Source of the DNA: Candidatus Methylopumilus sp. | GTDB lineage: Bacteria > Pseudomonadota > Gammaproteobacteria > Burkholderiales > Burkholderiaceae_B | DNA length: 47,257 nucleotides | Direction: 5' to 3' | NCBI GenBank assembly: GCA_021738045.1 | Contig: JAIPCU010000006.1 | Coordinates: 1 to 47,257, forward strand | Part shown: positions 20,529-28,172 of the stretch, piece after piece | How positions within the stretch are numbered: the first letter of the stretch is position 1 | Layout of the letters: every line of letters begins with the position of its first letter | Translations under genes and position numbers: made by a program | Notes under the pieces: model-generated | The model's input: only the letters and a program-made list of their open reading frames with translations | Database searches by the model: none | Told to the model about the DNA's origin: nothing

Positions 20529-22589
20529 ATGTCAACGTTTGCCACAAATGGTTTGAACCCAACGCAGCGTGAAGCTGTGCTGTATCTTGATGGCCCTTGT
20601 CTGGTCTTGGCGGGTGCCGGCTCAGGTAAAACGCGGGTGATTACACAAAAGATCGCATACTTGCTGCGCGACTGCGACTATAAGGCCCGTAACGTGGTGG
20701 CGTTGACCTTCACGAATAAAGCCGCCCGCGAGATGGATGATCGCGTGAAGCGCTTGGTCGATCCGGCTCTAGCCAAAGGGCTCACCATCAGTACCTTCCA
20801 CTCGCTTGGTGTTCGCATCCTGCGCGAAGAGGCGCAGCATGCGGGCCTTAAGCCGCAGTTTTCGATTTTTGACTCTGATGACGCGATGGCGATCGTACAA
20901 GATTTATTGGCGACGACCGATCGCGCACGCCTGCGCGCTGTGCAGCAAACGATTTCGCTTTGGAAAAATGGCTTGATTGACCCCGACGCAGCGGCTGCCG
21001 TGGCTGCGAGCGCCAGCCAAGTCGAGGCAGCACGCGTGTATCGTAGCTATAACGCGACGCTCGCTGCTTATCAGGCTGTGGACTTCGATGATTTGATCGC
21101 GTTACCCGCGCAAATTTTTGAGCGAGAGGTTGAGGTGCGGGAGAAATGGCAAAAACGCGTACGCTATTTATTGGTCGATGAATATCAAGATACGAACGTC
21201 TGTCAGTATCGCTTGGTGCAGTGGTTAACGGGTCCCCGTGCCATGTTTACCGCTGTGGGTGACGACGATCAGGCTATTTATGCGTGGCGGGGCGCAACCA
21301 TCGAAAACCTTGCGAAGCTCACCACGGATTACCCTCACATTCGATTGGTCAAGCTCGAGCAGAACTATCGCTCAAGCCAAAGTATTTTGGTTGCTGCAAA
21401 TCACGTGATTGCAAAGAACCCAAAATTATTTGAAAAAAAATTATGGTCAGAGCATGGCACAGGCGATGCGATTAGTGTGACAGCTATGCCAAACGATGAG
21501 GCTGAAGCCGAAAACGTCGCAATGAAAATTTCGGCGGCCCGCTTTGAAAAACAGGCCTCTTGGAAAGATTTCGCAATTTTGTATCGCGGTAATCATCAGG
21601 CAAGAATTGTCGAACAAGCGATGCGCAATTTGCATATTCCGTACTCAATTTCGGGCGGGCAAAGTTTTTTTGATAAGGCGGAAGTGCGAGATATTCTGGC
21701 TTACTTGCGCTTGATTGCCAACGAAGAGGATGATCCCGCCTTTATTCGCGCAGCCACGACGCCAAAGCGAGGTATCGGTCAGGTCACGCTGCAAACGCTC
21801 GGTCAATATGCCGGTGAGCGAAAAATCTCATTGTTTGAAGCGGTCTTTGAGATGGGGCTTGAGTCACGCTTGAATACACGTCAGCTTGAGCCGCTGCGTC
21901 ATTTCGGCGACTTTATTGTCAGGATTCAAATGCGGGCTGGGCATACAGCAGCTGGCCAAACGGTGAAGGCCGCTGAACCTGCAGGTGTGATTCTTGATGA
22001 TTTGCTGAGCACCATTCAGTATGAGCGCTATTTGTATGACATGCTAGATGAAAAGCCTGCACAAAATCGTTGGCAAAACGTTTTAGAGTTGGTGGGGTGG
22101 CTTAAGCGTAAAGCCGAAGCTGATAGCATGGGCCTACTTGATCTGGTTCAGCACGTTGCCTTGGTCACCATGCTTGAACGCAGCGAAGAGCAAGAGCAAG
22201 ACGCAGTGAAACTGTCGACCTTGCATGCATCAAAGGGGCTTGAATACCCTCATGTGTATTTGCTGGGCGTTGAAGAGGGACTTTTGCCGCATCTTGGTCG
22301 CGACGATGAAGAGGTTGAGCCCGCTCGGGCTGCTGATGCTTTAGTGTCACGAATACAGGAAGAGCGCCGGCTGATGTACGTTGGCATTACGCGCGCGCAA
22401 CGCAGTTTGCACTTGAGTTGGTGTCAGAAGCGTCGTCGAGCGCGCGAAGATCTTGTGCGCGAGCCGTCTCGGTTTATCGAAGAAATGGGTTTGTCGGTGG
22501 CGCTTGATCAAAAGCCCGTCGAAACCATGAGCCCTAAAAGTCGCCTTGATGCGCTGAAGGCAATGTTAAATAAAACTGTTGCGCCCTAA
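20529..22589 (+). CDS. rep: ATP-dependent DNA helicase Rep (superfamily 1A)
   Basis: Rep is a UvrD-like 3'-5' helicase that removes proteins ahead of the fork and takes part in replication restart. Its 686 residues include Walker A GAGSGKT at 29-35, motif Ia TFTNKAAREM, motif II DEYQDTN near 217, motif III GDDDQAIYAWRGA near 241, motif IV QNYRSS and motifs V-VI (TLHASKGLEYPHVYL, MYVGITRAQ). The sequence around WKNGLID and the length match Rep better than UvrD or PcrA. No clear ribosome binding site is seen in the nine bases after priA, so coupled translation is likely. Confidence 0.92.
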   Translation: MSTFATNGLNPTQREAVLYLDGPCLVLAGAGSGKTRVITQKIAYLLRDCDYKARNVVALTFTNKAAREMDDRVKRLVDPALAKGLTISTFHSLGVRILREEAQHAGLKPQFSIFDSDDAMAIVQDLLATTDRARLRAVQQTISLWKNGLIDPDAAAAVAASASQVEAARVYRSYNATLAAYQAVDFDDLIALPAQIFEREVEVREKWQKRVRYLLVDEYQDTNVCQYRLVQWLTGPRAMFTAVGDDDQAIYAWRGATIENLAKLTTDYPHIRLVKLEQNYRSSQSILVAANHVIAKNPKLFEKKLWSEHGTGDAISVTAMPNDEAEAENVAMKISAARFEKQASWKDFAILYRGNHQARIVEQAMRNLHIPYSISGGQSFFDKAEVRDILAYLRLIANEEDDPAFIRAATTPKRGIGQVTLQTLGQYAGERKISLFEAVFEMGLESRLNTRQLEPLRHFGDFIVRIQMRAGHTAAGQTVKAAEPAGVILDDLLSTIQYERYLYDMLDEKPAQNRWQNVLELVGWLKRKAEADSMGLLDLVQHVALVTMLERSEEQEQDAVKLSTLHASKGLEYPHVYLLGVEEGLLPHLGRDDEEVEPARAADALVSRIQEERRLMYVGITRAQRSLHLSWCQKRRRAREDLVREPSRFIEEMGLSVALDQKPVETMSPKSRLDALKAMLNKTVAP

Positions 22590-22615
22590 CGCCTAGTTAG
22601 CGTTCGGGCTGCGCA
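22580..22615. terminator. Imperfect stem-loop between convergent rep and cytochrome gene
   Basis: CCC-T-AACGC pairs with GCGTT-C-GGG around a short loop, and flanking GCG/CGC can extend the stem past a small bulge. It spans the rep stop codon and faces the 3' end of the convergent cytochrome gene. There is no T-run on either strand, so efficiency as an intrinsic terminator is doubtful. Confidence 0.35.
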
Positions 22616-22627
22616 ATTACCCCAACA

Positions 22628-23152
22628 TTATTTTGCGGGGGCTACGGGTGCAACGGGGTCAGGAAAGTTTGAACCAGCAGCGTTAGTCATGTAAACCACA
22701 GCGCGGGTAATCTCAAAATCATCAAGCGATGGATTGCCGCCCTTTGCAGGCATGGCATTTTTGCCTTTGACGACACTGAGTACCATCGCGTCTAAGCCCG
22801 TTTTGATTGAGGCAGCCCAGGCCGTCGTGTCGCCAAACTTGTGGGCGCCGGCAACACCAGCCGTGTGACAGCCTGCACAAACGGCCTTATATACCTGTTC
22901 GCCAGTTTTGAAGACCTTCGGGCCGCTGGCATCGACGACTTCAAGCTTTGCAACGGGTGCGATCCGTTTGGCCGTTGCTTCGGGGCCCAACGCATCTGAG
23001 CCGGCCACAGGTGCATTGCCTGCTGCCACCATATTGACGAGCAGGATGATGATAATAATTGGCACCACCAAGGCGAGCACAACGATCGTGATCAATTGCT
23101 TAGGCGTTTTGATGGGTGAACTATGTTCTTCGTGTTGTTGCGTGTCGCTCAT
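22628..23152 (-). CDS. Membrane-anchored cytochrome c5-type protein
   Basis: This is a monohaem c-type cytochrome, probably an electron carrier to a terminal oxidase on the periplasmic side of the inner membrane. From the ATG at 23152 it has 174 residues. A charged N-terminus is followed by one hydrophobic anchor (about 21-40, LITIVVLALVVPIIIIILLV) and an Ala/Pro-rich linker. The haem-binding CAGCH is at 92-96 and the probable distal ligand Met134 lies in NAMPAKGG. The spacing and the closing helix (DDFEITRAVVYMTNAAG) fit the cytochrome c5 family. I chose 23152 over the ATG at 23167 because AGGAC lies at the right distance upstream of it. A -10 box for it is at 23270-23275. Confidence 0.88.
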   Translation of the reverse strand: MSDTQQHEEHSSPIKTPKQLITIVVLALVVPIIIIILLVNMVAAGNAPVAGSDALGPEATAKRIAPVAKLEVVDASGPKVFKTGEQVYKAVCAGCHTAGVAGAHKFGDTTAWAASIKTGLDAMVLSVVKGKNAMPAKGGNPSLDDFEITRAVVYMTNAAGSNFPDPVAPVAPAK

Positions 23153-23268
23153 GACCAAGTCCTGCATGTCTTCGCCGAGTTGACCAACCCCTCAGTATCG
23201 GTAACTGAAACGCTGTCCAACCAGGCGGCTGGATTAAAGTGGTGTAACTGCTTTCGTGTAAACCCTCG

Positions 23269-23333
23269 GATTATAGCGGGATCGGCTCTACTCGGGGTAT
23301 CGTCGGGCGGTGTTCTTGGCTACCGCTATAATC
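23269..23333. promoter_or_regulatory. Divergent -10 boxes in an 11-bp inverted repeat
   Basis: GATTATAGCGG (23269-23279) and CCGCTATAATC (23323-23333) are perfect reverse complements. Each holds a perfect TATAAT, one firing leftward (23270-23275) and one rightward (23327-23332). The rightward box lies about ten bases before the tRNA-Arg 5' end, followed by a GC-rich discriminator. The leftward box would serve the cytochrome c5 gene with a leader of about 110 bases. Neither has a recognisable -35. Confidence 0.6.
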
Positions 23334-23342
23334 TCGCCTCTT

Positions 23343-23417
23343 GCGCCCGTAGTTCAATGGATAGAATAAGAGTTTCCGAAACTCTCGATACAGGTTCGAT
23401 TCCTGTCGGGCGCACCA
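23343..23417 (+). tRNA. tRNA-Arg (anticodon CCG)
   Basis: A complete 75-base tRNA. The acceptor stem GCGCCCG/CGGGCGC is perfect, followed by discriminator A and an encoded CCA (23415-23417). The anticodon stem AGAGT/ACTCT closes a seven-base loop TTCCGAA, giving anticodon CCG, which reads CGG arginine codons. The T arm with GGTTCGATTCC is intact. A perfect TATAAT lies just upstream. It stands alone rather than in a tRNA cluster. Confidence 0.96.
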
Positions 23418-23435
23418 AATTTTGGCTCTTCTTAG

Positions 23436-25010
23436 TTACGATTGACTCGGGTGCTTCAGTGCTCGATGAAAACGAGCCACATATTCATCAAAGTCTTCGA
23501 TATCGCTAGCCTCAAGGGCCACTTGGTCGACCAAAGACTTCTCAGCCTGCTTGGATGCCAGCACTCGTTCAGCCGGGTTCAGGCCAGTTTTGCGCAATCT
23601 TTGAGCATGCGCGCTGCTTTGCTCTAGCGCATAGTCTTGATAGGACATGCCCGACGTCTTTAAATGCGCTAGAACACGAGCTGATGGGGTAGCCTCTAGG
23701 TCGAGAATTTTTTCGCGCTGTGCAGAAACCGACTGGGCGTAGCGGGTGTCTCCCAAGGCGCCATCAAGGGTCTCGGCGCAGAGGCCAATCTGCTCAAGTA
23801 ACTGCTCAGCCCAGTTTGCCAGCGATAGTTCTTTGCCTTGGTATTTGAGTTGCAAGCCGGGCAGGCGCCCCTGTTTGACCACGCTGGCAAAGTTACTGGC
23901 GCTTTCGGGGCACCAACCACTGTCGGCAAAGGGTGGGCTATCTTGAATCGCACAAAATAGTAAAAAAGCGTCAACAAATCTTGCTGTTTGCCCAGCAATA
24001 CCCAAGGGCTCTGTTGGGTCGATGTCGAGGCAGCGTACCTCGACGTACTGGATGCCACGCTCGGCGAGCGCCGTAATGGGTCGTTCGCAGGGGCCAGTTG
24101 TGCGCTTGGGTCTGATGCTTGAATAAAACTCATTTTCGATTTGCAGCACATTGGTATTGAGCTGGATCCATTGACCGTCGTGCCGAGTGCCAATTTTTTG
24201 ATAATCGGGCCATGGGGTTGTGACGGCGTCGTAGAGCCGTTCTAAGAACATCGGGAGATCGTTGTAGCAAAGCTTTAAGCTGGCTTGGGCCTTGTTTTGG
24301 TAACCGAGGTCGCTCATGCGTAAGCTGGTTGCATAGGGAAGATAAAGGGTGTGATCCCCGAGCGACGCTAAGCCAGCGGTCTGCCCCCGCAAAAAGTCGC
24401 GTGACACCGCGGGTGACGCGCCAAACAAGTACATGAGTAACCAGCTGTAGCGCGTGAAATTACGGATCAGCGAGATATAACCGGTAGAGCGCCTATCTTT
24501 GGCGTCGGTTTGAGGCAGATCGAGTGCGCTCCAAAACGACTCATCAAAAGAAAAGTTGTAATGCACCCCGGCGATACATTGCATTGTTTTGCCGTAGCGC
24601 TGTGCGAGCCCTCGTCGATAAACGTGCTTGATCATTCCGGTATTCGAGGTGCCGTACCAAGCGATCGGGATGTCAGCTTCAGCTGGCAGGTGCGCTGGCA
24701 TTGAGTGATTCCAGAGCAGTTCGTCATGCAGGTTGGTCGCAACTACGCGATGCACCTGATCGAGTTCGCTCATTAAAGCGTCGACATTTTTGTGAGTGCC
24801 GGTAATGAGCTCAAGCAACGCTTCTGAGTAGTCAGTCGTGATGCTAGGGTGTGTGAGCGCCGAGCCAAGTACCGTTGGGTGTGGCTTGGTGGAAAGCAGC
24901 CCCTGTTGGTCAACCCGCAAGCCTTCTTTTTCGATCCCACGCAGCGACTGCCCCAAAATTGTTGGGTTGGCTTGTAGTTGGGCCAAATGTTTGTACAGGG
25001 TTGAGGTCAC
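23436..25010 (-). CDS. gshA: Glutamate-cysteine ligase, class I
   Basis: GshA joins glutamate and cysteine with ATP in the first, rate-limiting step of glutathione synthesis. The 524-residue protein matches the gamma-proteobacterial (class I) type in length (E. coli 518) and motifs: GIEKEGLRV near residue 25, TDYSEALLELIT near 60, and VEVRCLDIDP in the second half. The start is GTG with AGGA nine bases upstream. It is transcribed toward the tRNA-Arg gene and is divergent from the lipoprotein gene. Glutathione also serves GrxD, encoded about 20 kb away. Confidence 0.95.
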   Translation of the reverse strand: MTSTLYKHLAQLQANPTILGQSLRGIEKEGLRVDQQGLLSTKPHPTVLGSALTHPSITTDYSEALLELITGTHKNVDALMSELDQVHRVVATNLHDELLWNHSMPAHLPAEADIPIAWYGTSNTGMIKHVYRRGLAQRYGKTMQCIAGVHYNFSFDESFWSALDLPQTDAKDRRSTGYISLIRNFTRYSWLLMYLFGASPAVSRDFLRGQTAGLASLGDHTLYLPYATSLRMSDLGYQNKAQASLKLCYNDLPMFLERLYDAVTTPWPDYQKIGTRHDGQWIQLNTNVLQIENEFYSSIRPKRTTGPCERPITALAERGIQYVEVRCLDIDPTEPLGIAGQTARFVDAFLLFCAIQDSPPFADSGWCPESASNFASVVKQGRLPGLQLKYQGKELSLANWAEQLLEQIGLCAETLDGALGDTRYAQSVSAQREKILDLEATPSARVLAHLKTSGMSYQDYALEQSSAHAQRLRKTGLNPAERVLASKQAEKSLVDQVALEASDIEDFDEYVARFHRALKHPSQS

Positions 25011-25114
25011 GGGCGATCCTAATGCAAAGCAAAAGCTGATTTTAAGGGAATTGCGAGGTGATCATTTTCTGGGCAGTTAGACCGCCTCCTCAACCCGAGA
25101 GACGGGGTTTGACG

Positions 25115-25145
25115 CGCCCGTCGATCAGGGACAATATGACGGGCG
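25115..25145 (+). promoter_or_regulatory. 8-bp inverted repeat next to a candidate lipoprotein promoter
   Basis: CGCCCGTC (25115-25122) and GACGGGCG (25138-25145) are perfect reverse complements around a 15-base centre. A possible -35 TTGACG (25109-25114) abuts the left arm, and a weak -10 CAATAT (25132-25137) lies in the centre after a 17-base spacer. The repeat could be an operator. The rest of the 176-base gshA-lipoprotein spacer shows no other feature I can support. Confidence 0.35.
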
Positions 25146-25186
25146 AAGGTTGTAATCTGAAATAAAACAACGGTCTCAAATAAATA

Positions 25187-25696
25187 ATGGTTAAAGTTAA
25201 AGTTAAAGTTCTATTAGTGCTGTTCTGCCTATTTTGGCTGGTGGCCTGTACCCCTGAGTACAACTGGCGTGAACTCACCGTCGCAGACGATCGCGCGGTG
25301 GTGATGTTTCCGTCGCGGGTAAAAACCGAGCAGCGCACGATTCAAGTCGACGGTCTCGAGCTGGTGTTTTCGCTGACCTCTGCCGCGGTTGATCAGTCTG
25401 TGTTTTCGGTGGGCTATGCGCCCTTAAGCTCGACGCTTGACTCTGCCCAAACTGAACGACTGGTGCAGGCGTTTGCGACGGCATTAGCCGCGCGAGTCGG
25501 TCAGCCACTTGTGCCGCAGGCGTTAAAGGGTGAGGTGTTTGAGCTTGAATCCGTGGTGGCAGGTCAACCCTCGCGCTTGCTGGGTCGAGTCTTGATACAC
25601 CGAGGCATGTTGATTCAGGCGGTTGTGTCGGGCCCCAAAAAGTCATTATCAAAAGAGAACGCGACCGAATTTATGCGCTCGTTGGTTCTGCGATAG
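25187..25696 (+). CDS. Small putative lipoprotein of unknown function
   Basis: I do not recognise the family. The 169-residue protein begins with a basic n-region of alternating Val-Lys, a hydrophobic stretch (LLVLFCLFWL) and a lipobox LVAC with Cys21, so it should be lipidated. The residue after Cys is Thr, not Asp, so outer-membrane sorting is possible. The mature part is mostly beta and alternating polar, with no catalytic motif visible. The first codons are a tandem hexanucleotide, GTTAAA three times, encoding the Val-Lys repeat. No strong ribosome binding site is seen. Its 3' end overlaps the convergent LuxR-type gene by 26 bases. Confidence 0.8.
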   Translation: MVKVKVKVLLVLFCLFWLVACTPEYNWRELTVADDRAVVMFPSRVKTEQRTIQVDGLELVFSLTSAAVDQSVFSVGYAPLSSTLDSAQTERLVQAFATALAARVGQPLVPQALKGEVFELESVVAGQPSRLLGRVLIHRGMLIQAVVSGPKKSLSKENATEFMRSLVLR

Positions 25697-25952
25697 AGGC
25701 AAGAGCTGCAGAGGGCTCTTTAGTGGCAGTCGCCGGTCGAGCAGGTGAGCCATGCAACAGATTTTGCCGCAGCGCTAGCGCGACCGCAGCTTGCCGGCCG
25801 TAAACATTGAGTTTTCGGCAAGCGTTTAACAAGTGAAAATTGATTGTTCGTTCGCTGACACCCAAAATGATGGCGGTCTCCCAGCTAGTTTTGCCAAATG
25901 ACACCCATTCGAGGCATTCGAGTTCTCTTTCTGAGAGCTTTGGTAGGGTCAT
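25671..25952 (-). CDS. Solo LuxR/GerE-type helix-turn-helix protein
   Basis: This is a 93-residue protein consisting almost entirely of a LuxR-type DNA-binding domain (LSERELECLEW, GKTSWETAIILGVSERTINF). The GKTSWE motif is typical of the HTH of acyl-homoserine-lactone receptors rather than of NarL-type response regulators, but there is no ligand-binding domain. I chose the ATG at 25952, which has AGGAG 11 bases upstream. Extending the frame to 26264 would run into metX and add sequence with no protein character. It is divergent from metX, which it might regulate, and overlaps the lipoprotein gene tail-to-tail. The target is unknown. Confidence 0.75.
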   Translation of the reverse strand: MTLPKLSERELECLEWVSFGKTSWETAIILGVSERTINFHLLNACRKLNVYGRQAAVALALRQNLLHGSPARPATATKEPSAALASIAEPTSA

Positions 25953-26056
25953 GAGGTATCTGGCTCCTGCAGCTGCTAATTTCAAGTGCACAGTGTGCCT
26001 TGAACCCAAGAGTCTGGTAACTCGCAAAACCCCTGTAAAACGATAAAAATTTGTAG

Positions 26057-26074
26057 CCAATTGTAAGAAATTGG
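26057..26074. promoter_or_regulatory. Candidate operator dyad between the LuxR-type gene and metX
   Basis: CCAATT (26057-26062) and AATTGG (26069-26074) form a perfect dyad with a six-base centre. An 18-base dyad fits the footprint of dimeric GerE-type regulators. It lies 105 bases upstream of the LuxR-type start and about 140 upstream of metX. Its function is inferred only from position and symmetry. Confidence 0.3.
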
Positions 26075-26134
26075 GACGGAACTGATTCGAATTGTTAGCA
26101 ATGTATGTGTATGTACGCGGTAAGCGTCTCGCAA

Positions 26135-26187
26135 TGCTAGAATTTGCCTGAGTTGGCGCCGATTTGCTCGATCCGCTTGCGGGCGCC
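26135..26187 (+). promoter_or_regulatory. Extended -10 and leader stem-loop of metX
   Basis: TGCTAGAAT (26135-26143) is an extended -10 (TGn plus TAGAAT), and no -35 is evident. Downstream, GGCGCC at 26155-26160 can pair with GGCGCC at 26182-26187 around a 21-base loop just before the metX ribosome binding site. I see no match to a known SAM-responsive riboswitch. Confidence 0.4.
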
Positions 26188-26214
26188 TCATAAATCCCGC
26201 TAAAGAAGGTCCGT

Positions 26215-27444
26215 ATGACCAAACAGTTCGTTTCACAAGACGCGCATGCTGCAAAGACGCCCACCGAAGCTGAGGTGGGTTCAGTTGGCGTTGTGCATAC
26301 CCAGTTTTTGCAATTTCACGAGCCTCTGCCTTTGAGCAGTGGGCAAACGATTAACGCTTATGAACTAGCGATTGAAACTTACGGTACGCTCAATGCCGAG
26401 GCTAGCAACGCGGTATTGGTGTGTCACGCGTTGAACGCCTCGCACCATGTTGCGGGTCGCGCCGCCGACAACCTTGAAGATATTGGCTGGTGGGATAATT
26501 TGGTGGGCCCTGGTAAACCTGTCGACACCAATGTATTTTTTGTGATTGGCATCAATAATTTGGGTTCGTGTTTTGGTTCGACCGGTCCTGCCTCAATTCG
26601 ACCCGAGACAGGCAAGCCTTGGGGTGCTGCGTTTCCGGTGTTGACCGTTGAGGACTGGGTGCGCGCACAGGCGCGTGTGGCCGACAAACTCGGTATTCAG
26701 CGGTTTGCTGCAGTCATGGGGGGCTCGCTTGGTGGCATGCAGGCACTCAGTTGGGCAATCACGTTGCCCGAGCGGGTTGCGCACTGTGTGGTGGTTGCGT
26801 CGACACCCAGGTTATCGGCACAAAATATTGCGTTTAACGAAGTCGCACGGCGCGCGATTATTACTGACCCCGAGTTTCACGGGGGTGACTATTACGCACA
26901 CAAGACGGTGCCTCGCCATGGTCTGTCGGTGGCCCGTATGGTCGGTCACATCACCTATTTGTCAGACGATGACATGGCTGAAAAATTTGGACGAACTCAA
27001 CGCGAACCTGCTGCTGGCGGGGCGTTTCATTACGGCTATGGTGTCGAATTTGAGGTCGAGTCTTATTTGCGCTATCAGGGCGAAAAATTTTCACGCTATT
27101 TTGATGCCAACACGTATTTGCTGATCACTCGCGCACTTGATTATTTTGATCCTGCGCGTACGACCAACGGCGATTTGGCTAAAGCGCTGGCGCCAGCGAC
27201 CGCAGATTTTTTATTGATCTCGTTTACGACGGATTGGCGCTTTGCCCCTGCCTGCTCGCGAGAAATCGTACAGGCTTTGCTAAAAAATGAGCAGGCTGCA
27301 ACCTACGCTGAAATAGATGCGCCGCATGGCCACGATGCTTTTTTGCTGGATGATGCTCGGTATCACGGGCTGATGCGGGCATACTTTTTGCGTATCGCTG
27401 CGACACTGACAGAGGTCACTTCTGAGCTTGGGGTGCAACCATGA
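26215..27444 (+). CDS. metX: Homoserine O-acyltransferase MetX (probably succinyl-specific)
   Basis: MetX acylates homoserine in methionine synthesis. The 409-residue protein is an alpha/beta hydrolase: the nucleophile Ser171 sits in [10 protein letters not shown], and His373 in [12 protein letters not shown] completes the triad with an Asp in [21 protein letters not shown] near residue 112-125 is the usual family block. Betaproteobacterial MetX enzymes are usually assigned as homoserine O-succinyltransferases, and I infer that here without proof from the sequence. AAGAAGG precedes the ATG. The stop forms an ATGA overlap with metW. Confidence 0.94.
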   Translation: MTKQFVSQDAHAAKTPTEAEVGSVGVVHTQFLQFHEPLPLSSGQTINAYELAIETYGTLNAEASNAVLVCHALNASHHVAGRAADNLEDIGWWDNLVGPGKPVDTNVFFVIGINNLGSCFGSTGPASIRPETGKPWGAAFPVLTVEDWVRAQARVADKLGIQRFAAVMGGSLGGMQALSWAITLPERVAHCVVVASTPRLSAQNIAFNEVARRAIITDPEFHGGDYYAHKTVPRHGLSVARMVGHITYLSDDDMAEKFGRTQREPAAGGAFHYGYGVEFEVESYLRYQGEKFSRYFDANTYLLITRALDYFDPARTTNGDLAKALAPATADFLLISFTTDWRFAPACSREIVQALLKNEQAATYAEIDAPHGHDAFLLDDARYHGLMRAYFLRIAATLTEVTSELGVQP

Positions 27445-28172
27445 GTCACGAGACAAACGCCACGAGTCGGGCATCGGCAGTCGTCCAAACGCTTGCGACA
27501 CGTCAGGCATCCTCAACAGGTCAGGTTCGCTTGGTCAGTGAGATGTCAACGCCCCAAGTCGCAGATCTGCGGGGTGATCTTGCCCGTATCGCGCAATGGG
27601 TGCAGCCCCAAACACGCGTGCTTGATTTGGGCTGCGGCGATGGAACCTTGCTTGCCCACCTCAAGCGCAGCAAAAGCGTACAGGGAATTGGGGTCGAAAT
27701 TAGTGATGAGCGTGTGTTGAGCTGCGTGCAACGCGGTGTGCATGTTATTCAGCAGAACCTCGAAGATGGTTTGGCCATGTTTGATGATCAGCAGTTTGAT
27801 ACGGTGGTGCTGTCCCAAACACTACAGTCGATGCACAACACTGAGCATATCCTCAGAGAAATGACGCGTGTCGCGCGTGAAGCGATTGTGTCCTTCCCCA
27901 ATTTTGGTTATTGGCCGCATGGCTGGTCGATACTGTTAGGGCGCATGCCGGTGACAGGGCAAATGCCCTACGACTGGCACGACACGCCTAATATTCACTT
28001 GTGTACGTTGAAGGATTTTGAACGTCTTTCGTTGAAATTGGGTTTCAGTATTCTTGAGCGCGCAACCTTTAATGACGAGCGCGAGGTAAAGTTTTTGGCG
28101 GGTTGGCGCAGTACTCTCGCGGCCTATCGGTTTACGGCCGACCGCTCTACGCCATCACGCTCCCGCGCATGA
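27441..28172 (+). CDS. metW: Methionine biosynthesis protein MetW
   Basis: MetW is a SAM-binding methyltransferase-like protein that pairs with MetX and is needed for its activity in several bacteria. The methyltransferase motif [12 protein letters not shown] is at about residues 60-71, and SFPNFGYW, conserved in the family, follows. The full frame has 243 residues. The usual MetW is nearer 200, and an in-frame ATG at 27543 (MSTPQVADL) would give 209 residues. The ATGA overlap with metX favours 27441 as start, leaving a polar N-terminal extension. The stop in turn overlaps ampG (ATGA). Confidence 0.93.
   Translation: MSHETNATSRASAVVQTLATRQASSTGQVRLVSEMSTPQVADLRGDLARIAQWVQPQTRVLDLGCGDGTLLAHLKRSKSVQGIGVEISDERVLSCVQRGVHVIQQNLEDGLAMFDDQQFDTVVLSQTLQSMHNTEHILREMTRVAREAIVSFPNFGYWPHGWSILLGRMPVTGQMPYDWHDTPNIHLCTLKDFERLSLKLGFSILERATFNDEREVKFLAGWRSTLAAYRFTADRSTPSRSRA

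Noticed and set aside
22590-22627. Strong intrinsic terminator between rep and the cytochrome gene
   Set aside because: The stem is interrupted and lacks a T-run on both strands, so it is listed only as a weak candidate.
26144-26214. SAM-responsive riboswitch before metX
   Set aside because: A stem with GGCGCC arms is present, but I cannot match any known SAM or SAH aptamer core to the leader.
25953-26264. Upstream extension of the LuxR-type frame by 104 residues
   Set aside because: It would overlap the metX start, shows no autoinducer-domain motifs, and a well-placed AGGAG supports the start at 25952.
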